Origin: Botryosphaeria dothidea
Taxonomy: Eukaryota > Ascomycota > Dothideomycetes > Botryosphaeriales > Botryosphaeriaceae
Assembly (NCBI GenBank): GCA_011503125.2
Contig: WWBZ02000051.1
Coordinates: 1,922,001-1,986,000, forward strand
Reading direction: 5' to 3'
DNA: 64,000 nt
The notes beneath the pieces were generated by a model. It made no database searches. It saw only the letters and a list, made by a program, of their open reading frames with translations, and had not been told where the DNA came from. The translations under genes were made by a program, and so were the position numbers. This document shows positions 41,659-51,657 of the stretch, piece after piece (the stretch's first letter is position 1; the number at the start of each line of letters is the position of its first letter).

Positions 41659-43769
41659 ATGCCAACTGGCGCTTCCAGTTCGAGGAATCAGTGCTCCCTA
41701 TGCAACAAGTCCTTCTCGACCAGTAGCCATCTGCTTCGCCATGCAGCAACACGTATGACGAAGCATATCCGCTGATCAAGAAACAAAGCTCACTTCCTGG
41801 TTTCTAGACACTGGCCAACGGCAAACGGAATGTCCCTTCTGTAAGAAGACATTCTCACGCGTGTAGGTGTTTCAGCGGTTTTGCTTGTCCATGCACTTAC
41901 GGAAGTTTTTAGTGACGTCGTACGTCGTCATATAGGCACATGCGCCCCAGTCAGTAGCAGGGATGTGGTCCTACCCATAGCGAAGCGCGGAAAGAGGCCA
42001 AAAGCCTGTGCAGCCTGCAGACAGATGAAGCTATCATGTGATCTTGCGAACCCGTGCACTCGTTGCCGCCGTCGAGGCACCCCTTGTTCCTATAATCCAT
42101 CTGAGAGGGACGCTTCTGCAGCCTCCGAAGTACATGTGGCAGGATATGAACACAGTCATCCGGAAGGACGAGCAAATCCCACTTTCGGAGACCCAGCTCC
42201 TTGCTCATCCTTGGACTTTCTCCTGAGATTTACGGATCCAAGGACCAATTACAACGCAGAAGCGGTACTCACGGATTTTATGGCGCAAGAAAACAGTGAT
42301 CCGCACCAGAACCCCTTGTTCTTCGATCAAAATCGGGACCCAACCACCTTTGCAACAGAGGTTGACTTAAGCGGTGCGCAATGGTCAGTTAATATGCCGG
42401 ACTTTGGGTCAGATACTGGAGAAGGGGACCCGACATGTCGTTTTCAGATCCAGTGCGATCCCGATCGAATGGATCTCCGCGTCAGAGAGATGATTCCCGA
42501 GCTCGCTACCACGCACCACGATTTGTCCACTAATAGCAACCGCGAAAACAAGGAAACATTTGACTGGCAGCTTGCTGCATCAGTATTCACGGCCGACAAC
42601 CTTCAGAAGTTCGTACGTCAGTATTTCCATCAAGTGCATGTCTACAACTCTATCCTGCAACCAAACAATTTCAATTGCGAGACAGTCGAACTGCGCCTCC
42701 TGCTGGCTGTCTTTCTTTTTGGGTCCCTCGTATCCCCGCCGGATGACTCTGCCATGTCGGCGCGCGCTTTCTTTGACATTGCGGAAGAGTACGTCTTCAG
42801 TCACGCAGTATTCGATTCCTCGTTCCGAAAGTATAACCAAGACAATCAGCGGCTGCCGTTTTCTGAGGCTGAAATCGAGATTCTCCAAGCAGCGGAGATC
42901 ATCCAAATCCTGCAGAGCAGCAGGAATCACCAGGAGACACGGCGCCGAATCAGAGTAGAACGGCACCCGCGTCTTATCGAAGCGGTACGCCAATCAGGAT
43001 CTCTGCAACATAGACGTAGCCGCAATGCTTGTGACTTCAAGGAGCACTCGAGAGATGACTCTCTTGTACGGTTAGTCTGCCCTTCCATCTAGAGTGATCC
43101 ACGTCCTCATGACAGGAATAGATTGGCTATCTGGATGTTCCTCTACGATGTATACCTCACAGTTTTCTTCAATCACGCACCACAGATAGCTCTTTCAGAG
43201 CTTACCGGTGATCCTCCCGACTGGGAAGACACAGAAAACGAGGACAGCCTAGGTGGTTCCGGGCTCTCCGGTAGTTCAAATGAGGAGATTTCCCGGCCCC
43301 GATCGGTAATGGATTTCGTACTGTCGCTTTTCCACGATTCCTGGCCTGGACCTCGCGACAACCTCTACGGCCACACGTCGTCGTCGCAACTACTCGTTGT
43401 TGCATTTGGTAGGAGCAACTATCAAACTCCAGATTGCTTACAGTTTGAATGCTGATACTTGTGTCAGCGTTGCTCTCCATAGCCTCGATCACACGGAAAA
43501 ATTGCCTTGCTGGTCCGGCTCTTGACACTCTTTTTCGTGCAACTGAACGATGGCAGAAAATCTGGAACTTGGTCGTGGACAAAGAAAAAGCCAACCAACA
43601 GCAATTGAGAGGATTCGCAAGGCACGCCACAGGAATGGTCAGTCTAGCGAGGATGATTTTACGTGCAGCGCAACGGGGAGATATGAGCTGCACCTACACG
43701 CGAAACGAGGTGACGGATTCGCAGAAGGGCATTCATGACTTTATCGAAAGGTATAAAGCCGAAGCTTAG
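41659..43769 (+). CDS. C2H2 plus Zn2Cys6 fungal transcription factor
   Basis: Five exons (41659-41752, 41808-41862, 41913-43070, 43116-43408, 43468-43769) give 633 aa, with introns of 45-59 bases. Two zinc fingers are rebuilt only by splicing: finger 1 has C12, C15, H28, H32 followed by the linker TGQRQ; finger 2 has C40, C43, H56 and C60 (C2HC). Then comes a basic stretch and a Zn2Cys6 cluster with cysteines at 82, 85, 92, 98, 101 and 108. The middle (RRRIRVERHPRLIEAVRQ; RLAIWMFLYDVYLTVFFNHAPQIALSELTGDPPDWED) is the fungal transcription-factor regulatory domain. This combination is a known fungal regulator class. It is intact although transposons surround it; its stop lies only about 105 bases from the first LTR. 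Target genes unknown. Confidence 0.9.
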
Positions 43770-43810
43770 ATGATGGATTTGGGTAATTCGAAGTCCAAAT
43801 ATTCGGTTGG

Positions 43811-43873
43811 CTAATGGTAGAGCTTATTCCTGTCTGCAACCATACTCCCCTTCACCAAGGTGATGTGCCCAGG
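43811..43873 (-). pseudogene. Detached C-terminal codons of the membrane protein gene at 49437-51187
   Basis: Read on the minus strand, these bases encode about 20 codons ending MVADRNKLYH and TAG (43813-43811). They continue in frame from the codons just right of the copia cluster (ending GDSMPGQSPG) once the LTRs and extra CCAGG copies are removed. The gene was thus split by the insertion, its two parts now about 5.6 kb apart. Confidence 0.75.
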
Positions 43874-44031
43874 TGTTGGACTATGAACAGTTAGGAGAAA
43901 CAGGGTCTTATTGTACCAAGGATCAACAGCGAAAATTTGCTAGATAGCTACTATATAAGAGGCTGCAGGGTCACCTACCCTCCTCCGAATGCCACTCATC
44001 ATCTGGTAATGCGAATAACCACAATTCAACA
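43874..44031 (+). repeat. Extra LTR (family A) abutting the copia element
   Basis: 158 bp, nearly identical to the two LTRs of the element, with CCAGG at 43869-43873 and again at 44032-44036. The second CCAGG is also the left duplication of the full element, so three LTRs stand in a row sharing one target sequence. It carries several private differences (for example GAACAG and CCTCCGAAT), so it is not the youngest copy. Confidence 0.93.
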
Positions 44032-44036
44032 CCAGG

Positions 44037-44194
44037 TGTTGGACTATGAACTGTTAGGAGAAACAGGGTCTTATTGTACCAAGGATTAACAGCGAAAATT
44101 TGCTAGATAGCTACTATATAAGAGGCTGCAGGGTCACCTACCCTCCTCCTCATGCCACTCATTATCTGGTAATGCGAATAATCACAATTTAACA
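44037..44194 (+). repeat. 5' LTR of the copia element
   Basis: 158 bp with ends TGTTGG...TTTAACA. TATA box TATATAA lies at 44115-44121. It differs from the 3' LTR by about three C/T changes, one of which (TTTAACA for TTCAACA) alters the inverted terminal repeat. Confidence 0.93.
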
Positions 44195-44207
44195 GTTATG
44201 AGCCCGG
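44195..44207 (+). other. Primer-binding site matching the anticodon arm of initiator tRNA-Met
   Basis: GTTATGAGCCCGG starts directly after the 5' LTR. Its reverse complement contains GGGCTCATAAC, the anticodon-arm sequence of eukaryotic initiator tRNA-Met around the CAT anticodon. This is the half-tRNA priming known from Drosophila copia and several fungal copia elements, in place of a 3'-CCA-end primer. The same 13 bases recur at 21113. Confidence 0.75.
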
Positions 44208-47200
44208 ATATGCGTATAATGCATTCTGCTATCTAAAGCTATCCTCCTTTTGCACCTCTTTGTGTAGTATTCGACGTACCGAGGCATCCGGACGTTATCT
44301 TGGCAATCTTTGCCTACCCCTTCGAAAGCTATTATTGCTTTTCACATTACCAGACTACTTCGTTAAGTACTGGTATTAGCTTTCTGTATCTTACGCAGTA
44401 AAAGTAATCTTCGCATTAACCTTATAGGTGCCCGGCAGATAGGAGCACTAATTAGGGAGCGAGTAAATAAGGATACGGTCGCAAAGGAAACGCCGACTAG
44501 TCCTACTATAACGACAACCGTCATCTGCTATTGGTTACTAGTTACCAGCAAATTAGCAGCTATGACGTCTTCTAAACTAATCGTTATTCTAAAGTCGTCG
44601 GACGACTAGGACGAGTGGTATTTTATTATCCAATCAAGAGCAAAAAAGGCTTAGATCTTCGCCTATATCGACCCATCGAAACCGGAGAAACCGGAGCAAC
44701 CAACTAAACCTACGAGACCTTCCGAACCAGAATCCTTAGACGATGAAAATGATCGTATATAGGATCGATATAAGATAAGGAGGGAGGACTATAAGGAAGA
44801 TCTTAAGCAGTACGAGAAGCGTATGAAGGAGATCAATAACCTCTTATTAGTTATTAAGGATTCGGTTAGCCAATCGTTGCTACCGATTCTCCTTAAGCTA
44901 AAAGAGGACTCGCATCCCTATTCACAGCTATGCGCACTTAAGGCTCGCCTTCAACCGACCTCTTAGATATAAGAAGATCTTGTTATCAATTATCTTAGGC
45001 AGCTTGAGAAATCACCTAGCAGCTAGAACCTTAAGAAATGGCTTGCGCAATAGGAAGAGACTGTGTTTAAAGCTGAGTCTCTCGGCCTTCCTGACGTCTT
45101 AGGCGATCGAGGAAAGAAGAATTTCCTTAAGGTACTTATGTCTTATAACGTGCAATAGGCAGCTAACCGTAAGATCAAGCTTCAAGACGGTGAACTTAAT
45201 AAGTTACTTTAAGAGCTTATTATCGACTACCGGAACTACCATCGCCAAGGACTAGCTGAGAATCCGAAGGTTACTTAAGCAGCCTTTGCAGTAATACTCC
45301 GAAACTAGTAGTAAGAAAGACCAGCATGCATTTGCGGTCTATAGTATACTTAGTATAAGTATTACTATCTTAATCTAGCTGCAAGGCCTAAGGACTGGAA
45401 ACCGAATAAGGAGCGATAAACCAAGGTTAATGAGGCACTTACGGATCTAACTATAAAGAAGCAGGTAGAGTAATCTATTAAGAGGAATAAGAGTAAGAAG
45501 GGTAATAAGAAGGAATCCGATAAGTAATCTAATAAGCAAGCGGAAAGTAAAATAAATACATCAACTCAAGATAATTAGGACTCCGACATGACCTTATTTC
45601 CAGCAGTCGTTGCAAGCGCTTTTAGCACGCGACGTCTCTCTCGTCTAACAACGCTTAACCTCTCCTAGATCACTAATACTAGATCCATATATTACATTTA
45701 CAACAAGTTTATAAAGAACCGTTTCAAAAAGACACACAACGTAGACCTAAATAACGTTATTACTACAGGCGATAGTTAGATTCTAATCGAATCGTTTAGA
45801 GAAGTCACGGTTAATGCACATAACGATAAGGGACCTCGCGTTATTACGCTTCTAGACGTTGCTTATGTCCTATCGTTTATAGCAAACCTCGTATTAGTTG
45901 CAAAGGCAAGAGAAAAGGGTATAGAGATGGACACTGGCCGCATGTGTCTCTATAAAGGGGACTTTATTGTCAGCCAGTTGACCTTCGAATAAAACTACTT
46001 CTTTATAGAGTATAACAAAGCAGCAGAGGTATCTAAGATCAACTTACACCTCGTTGTTCGATTACTGCCAGCTACGCAATAGCATAAGATCTTTGCTCAT
46101 ACAAACTAAGCCGTTATTAAGGCGATTCTAAAGGCAACTTAAGGTGTAGCACTCACTAAGGAATAACTCCCTTAGTACTATGATGTTTGCGCACGCACTA
46201 AAGCTTATTAATAAATCTCTCGGTCCTTACAGCATAAAGAGTCATCCGAGGAACCCTTCTTTCGCATCTTATTCGATTTAGTCTAGCTGATTCGAGCTAA
46301 CAACGGACATCAATGGCTTACACACATTAAGTATATATTAATAAAGTTTACTTTCTCTAAAACGTATTTGTCCAAGGATCAGTATAATAAGATTATCCTT
46401 AACGTTATCTAGATAATTAAGACGAGATTCAAAAGAACAGTCGCATTTTTTCGATTAGATAGAGAGACTTCGCTATTATACGAGCTTAAGCAGTAATTCA
46501 GGCATTAGGGAATTACTTATAAGGTGTCAGCTCCCTATACGCCGCAATAAAACGGATTATCGGAAAGATCTAGATACACGATTGTCCTAAAAGCTCGTGC
46601 ACTTCGAGTTAGTACTAACCTACTAGAGAGACTTTGGCCAGAGATCGTAAAGGTAGCTACTTACCTTTATAATCGGACTCTAATAAAGCGTTATTAGTAG
46701 AAAACTCTATTTAAGATGGTCTATAGTAAGCAGCCGAATATTACGCACTTACGTATATACGGCTGTAAAGCCTACTTACTACTAAAGACGATTCCACGCA
46801 GCCATAAATTAGAGGAACGTATTCTTATTAGTTACCTTATTGGTTACGACTCTACTAATATTTACCGCATCTAGTATCCACCGAGTAACCGGATCGTACG
46901 CGTACGAGACGCCACGTTTGACGAATCTAGCAAGTTATTATAGGAAGATATAGAACAGTTTCGAGCAGCTCAGTAAGGAGAACCCTAAGCTATCTCGATT
47001 ATTCCTCGCATAAGGTTAAACGAGAAAGACGTTATCTAGACTAATAAGGAATTAGAGGTCTTATCCGATAAAAGTAATAACCAACGTTCTAACCGAGTTA
47101 AAGCCTTAAATAAGCCACACGAGCATTAAAGTACTTAACTACTATTACCCACGCTAATAGAGGGTAGCTTACTACAACTAGCCTCTCTAGGCTTAAGGGG

Positions 47201-49273
47201 TAAGCAAGAACCGTTATTAGACGATTAATTACACTATCGTGGACCTCTGTTACCAGTCTAATACGAAAATGAGCCTGATCCTAGTGCTTTATAAGGAAAC
47301 CGTGCACCTAAGGCTCGAGATATTACGGCTAATATCAACCCAAACCTTATTATCGAGGGGAAACGCACGCGAAACGCACGCTAAGAGCAAGGTTCTCGCA
47401 GGCAAGCGTACGCGGTATTAATCACGAATAATATATTTAGCCACTAGGCGTTTATTAGTGCCTTTACGGCCGTATTAGATACAAAGAACCAAGTATACGA
47501 TAACAAGCAATAGAACGATCTCCCTAGAATCCATAGAGACGAACTACCACCTAAACCTCGCTTCTACAAGGAGATTTTCAGTCACCTACTACGCGAGTAT
47601 CTACTTAAAGCAATTAATACTAAACTCGACGAAGTCCAGGGTAAAGGGGTGTAGGAGATTATGCCGATTACAGAGGCGCAAGCACTTAGTAAAGAGGTTA
47701 TTCCTCTTACCTGGGTTCTAAAGTATAAGTTCGATAAATACGGCTAGCTTACTAAAGTTAAAGCACGCATTTATATAAGGGGTAATCTTCAGACCTTAGC
47801 AACGGATATATATACTACTACCCTAGCCTCCCGGATTTTCCGAACCTTAATCGTAATTATCTGCGCTTTCGATCTTGAAATGCGTTAGTATAATATGGTA
47901 AACGCATTTCCTTATGTTCCACTTCATAAAAGGGTCTTCTATAAGCCACCTAAAGGAATGAAGGTAAAATACGGGTTTATCCTCCTCCTTTTAAGAGCCC
48001 TATACGGTCTTAAGGAATCACTATCTCTTTGGTAAAAGCACTTCTGTTAGTTACTTAAGGAGCTTAGACTAGAACCTATACCAGACGCTCCGTGCCTTTA
48101 TGCCAACGATTACCTATTCGTATTTTTCTTTGTGGACGATATTATCATGGCTTATCATAAGCAACATGAGAAATACGCCAACGCATTTCAAGAAAATCTC
48201 TTCAAACGATATAAAATACGACTACTTGGAGAAGCTTAATGGTTTCTTGCCCTACGTATTATTAGGGATCGGTAGCAACGCCTACTATGGCTCTCACAAG
48301 AGTCGTATATTACCGGCTTAGTTACTCGATATAACGTTAAGGAAACCTATTTCCCAGCAACACCTCTCCCATCAGATAAAGTGCTCGAAGCAAATCAAGG
48401 ACTATATACAAGCCCACAAGACATCCACACATTTTAGAGCAAGATCGGCTCAATTTAGTTTACTGCTATAAGCACACGTGTAGACATTGCTTATACGTGT
48501 TCAGCACTCTCATCATATCTCACCAATCCCTCTCCTCGCTATCTAGAACTCGTACAAAGGCTCCTCGGTTACTTGGCTGGAACCCGGAAACTTGCCTTAT
48601 ACTATCAGGGCTTCCTTAAGGATAAGAAGAATATCTTTATAATTAGCAGTAACGCTACGTACGGAAACGACCATAATACTCGAAGGAGCTACTAAGGCTT
48701 AATAATTATGCTATACGGCGCATCCGTTGATTAGAAGGCAATAAAACAGCCGATAGTTACCACCTCGACTACCGAAGCTAAGCTTCTAGCTCTATTAGAA
48801 GTAGTAAAGCAATGCTTCTGGTGGAAACGTTTCTTCCGTGGTATTTAGTTCGATCCGGGCTATCGGATTAACGTATAGTATAATAACACGTAAACCTTGC
48901 GCTTAATGCAGGAGAATGTGGGAAAGCTTAATACCCGGCTTCGTTATGTTAATATTTATTACTACTAGCTACGTTAAGAGGCTTAAGCAGGAAATATTTA
49001 CTTACGCTAGACGCCTATAGTAGTCATGATCGCAGACGGCCTTACTAAAGCGTTACCTAGGCAAAAGCATAACTAGTTTATTAAGAGCGTTGGCTTAGTA
49101 CTATTTGAGGACTAGCACGCCTTATTATTTGCCTCTTCTCCGTGCTTCTTTATACGTTATTTTTCTATACTTTCGGGATTCAATACCCTCTGCAAGTTTA
49201 AAGGTTCAACACCGTTGTTATTCCTTAATTCTTTATCGTACACTTCCCTATTAGGTAAGGCACGAAAGGGGTA

Positions 49274-49431
49274 TGTTGGACTATGAACTGTTAGGAGAAA
49301 CAGGGTCTTATTGTACCAAGGATTAATAGCGAAAATTTGCTAGATAGCTACTATATAAGAGGCTGCAGGGTCACCTACCCTCCTCCTCATGCCACTCATC
49401 ATCTGGTAATGCGAATAATCACAATTCAACA
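49274..49431 (+). repeat. 3' LTR of the copia element
   Basis: 158 bp, preceded by a purine-rich tract (CGAAAGGGG, 49264-49272) that fits the plus-strand primer. Ends in CAATTCAACA and is followed by the CCAGG duplication. Confidence 0.93.
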
Positions 49432-49436
49432 CCAGG

Positions 49437-51187
49437 AGATTGCCCCGGCATGGAATCCCCTACGAGACCTGGGATTCTGGTCAACAAAACATGCGCTTCC
49501 CTCCCCTTCAAAGTATCAACAATACCCCCCGCATCTTTCAATCCATCTGCATGATCTGCCCCGAGCGTGAATATGCTCTGAGCATCCAGCGAGTCTGCCC
49601 AGCGCCTCCGAAACCCGTATTTCGCAGCGACGACCGTGGAGAGAAGTGCCCAGACCGCAAGTAGGCAGAGAACCACAGCAAGGGGAACTGGACCCGCCGA
49701 TAGAACCGTTCCAGGTAATGCTTCTGTGAGGTTAGTGTTGACGTAATTGGTGGTGCAGGGTGGCGTCCGTCCCGTCTCGTCATTCTTAATAAACATCCGT
49801 CATTCGCCGTCACTGCCAATGACGGTGAATGACGACAAATAACGGACGAATTTTCTATGACGAGACGAGACGGACGCCACCCTGTGGTGGTGTTGTCGTA
49901 CACGAGCGCAAGAGCGTAGCCCGCAAAAGCCCTATGCATGGACTTCCTCAACTGTTCTGCCTGGAGATAGGATGTGTGTATCCAGGTGGCATCTCCTTTT
50001 TCACCGCCCAGCTGAACGAGTGGGACGACCCCAACAGACCGGAATACGTTCTCGGTAAAATAATCTCTGGGGTAGCCAACGAACACATCGACGACGCCGT
50101 ATCCAAACTCGGTGGGACCTTGCTTTTCGAATTGTCCCGTCAACTCTAGGGGGTTGATCCTTTGAAAATTCGTGAAAGTTGCGGTGCTTGGATTGATCGA
50201 TGCTGCCCCGACTGCGGATGACGAGAAGCACCTGATTCCAACAACAGTTGCATCATGACTGAGTTGTGGATAGTCGATGCCATTGTAAGTGAGTGAGGGG
50301 ACTTCCAGCCCCTGAACAGGAAAATCCACGGCCAGATCGTAGTCGATAGTAGTGTTATATTTAATGGTGCCATTATTGCTGACTGTGATGTCATAGTCGT
50401 CAATTGAAGCGCGTGGAAACTTGTGGTTGGAAGCGTTGCGCCCAGAATCCTTCACAATTTGCTGCCATATCAACACCTCATGTAGATACTCGTGCACCAA
50501 CCCAAGGGCATCTGTGGAAGTATGATTGTTGTACAGACTGGAAGTCCTACCGCTCGCGAGAGAAACTCTAGGTGGGATTGGGTTTTTCATCAAGTGTAAC
50601 CATCCGCTTGGTCCGCTCCAGGAATGAGTTCCATGATCCATTAATTGGGCGGCACTCATAGGAGCCCAACGAGGTTCCATGAGGATTGCAGCTTCGATAC
50701 CCGCCACGGAATATTTTGAGAGGTTTGAACCAACTGTGGCCAGGAGAAACCAGGAGAAGAAGACGAGTGCTCCAAAACGGTGTACGTAGATTCCACTGAC
50801 GGGCTCGACGATAAAGAATTTCCAGATGACTGCGAAGTAGGTGATCATGATGATTGGAAAGATAATTGCGACGATGGTTCGAAAATACAATTTACCCATG
50901 TGCCGTCCTGAACCGATGCACGGCTGTTCAGATAGAACGCCGTGAGATCCTGGGCCACTGCGCTAATTAACAGGACTTCGGAGGTTCTTAGGTAGGCGAC
51001 TAACGTTGTGCTGCCCATATCATCGGGCAATAGTGGGGATGGAGATGGCCGAAGTACTTGTAAGGACAACACATCCTGCTTTCCTTCTAGTGAGAACTAA
51101 TTTGGACGTCGCGATATCAAAAGCCGAGACACACTCATCTTCTCTGTACTCCCTCCGAGGGTCATCCACGCCGAAGTTCCTGAACAT
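49437..51187 (-). pseudogene. Multi-pass fungal membrane protein gene broken by a MITE and by the copia cluster
   Basis: The main frame (from about 50899) starts with hydrophobic segments (TIVAIIFPIIMITYFAVIW; FGALVFFSWFLLATVG), followed by a long polar loop with Asn-x-Ser/Thr sites. It runs to VYDNTT, where the MITE (49756-49884) shifts the frame. Beyond the MITE the chain continues in another frame as NYVNTNLTEALPG, a further span (VPLAVVLCLLAVWALL), and a cytosolic tail that meets the copia LTR at GQSPG; its last 20 codons lie at 43811-43873. MITE plus duplication is 137 bases, so it causes a frameshift. Upstream (51187-50900) an ATG and a frame with LPDDMGSTTLVAYLRTSEV probably belong to the same gene, but one base or an unresolved intron separates the frames. 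Family not recognised. Confidence 0.7.
49756..49884. mobile_element. hAT-type MITE (129 bp) in coding sequence
   Basis: Terminal inverted repeats of 28 bases (CAGGGTGGCGTCCGTC... and its complement) match at 27 of 28 positions. An 8 bp target duplication TGGTGGTG is perfect (49748-49755, 49885-49892). An inner hairpin pairs 49797-49812 with 49820-49835. No coding capacity. An 8 bp duplication and CAGGG ends fit the hAT superfamily, so movement would need a transposase in trans. Confidence 0.9.
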
Positions 51188-51657
51188 CTCGGAGTTTCAG
51201 GAGAGGAAGCAATAGAATAAACTAAAGGAGCGAGCATAGACATGCATGTAGTGGGAAAGAATCAGTCATTTGTTCGAATCCATTGAATTGAGCCGCTTGA
51301 ATTGAGCAAGGCTCATTTAATCACACTTGCGTTTCCTGTTCATCTACATGAAACTAATCTTGTTCTCCAAATCACCATAAAGTCAGCTTACGCCAAGTAA
51401 AGATGTATGAAGAAGCGGACAAGTAAAAGGTTGGTGGTTTATCATTGCGCAAGGCTTTGGCATGTGACGAAACGAGAACGCGTGGATCCGCATTTCCACT
51501 TGAGGATGAACATCCATGTAAAACGCTACTCACAGCTTAATGAAGATCTTTTTGAGAACAATTGCATTTATTCGGCTTTTTATCCCGCACGCTATGACTT
51601 GCGGGAAGAATTTCAAGAATCGATGATCCATGATATGGAGTTGACGGGGTTATCTCA
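51188..51657. other. Spacer between membrane gene and MFS gene
   Basis: About 470 bases holding the promoter of the former membrane gene and the 3' end of the MFS gene. No other feature seen. Confidence 0.35.

Larger units (their letters stand above)
44037..49431 (+). mobile_element. Ty1/copia LTR retrotransposon, full length but inactivated
   Basis: 5395 bp with 158 bp LTRs at 44037-44194 and 49274-49431 and 5 bp CCAGG duplications (44032-44036, 49432-49436). The order of pieces is Gag with a zinc-knuckle remnant (near 45325), integrase (DRETSLLY near 46460; YTPQ-stop-NGLS near 46535), reverse transcriptase with FVDDI at 48129-48143, and RNase H with TTSTTEA near 48757. Integrase before reverse transcriptase marks Ty1/copia. 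The frame is broken by dozens of TAG/TAA codons at former Gln (CAG/CAA) and Trp (TGG) codons. This C-to-T and G-to-A pattern in CpA/TpG context is that of RIP. The LTRs differ at only about three positions, all C/T. No intact protein is possible. Confidence 0.93.

Noticed and set aside
47239..48321. Short open frames inside the copia element as separate genes
   Set aside because: They are fragments of the RIP-damaged polyprotein, for example around the FVDDI motif.
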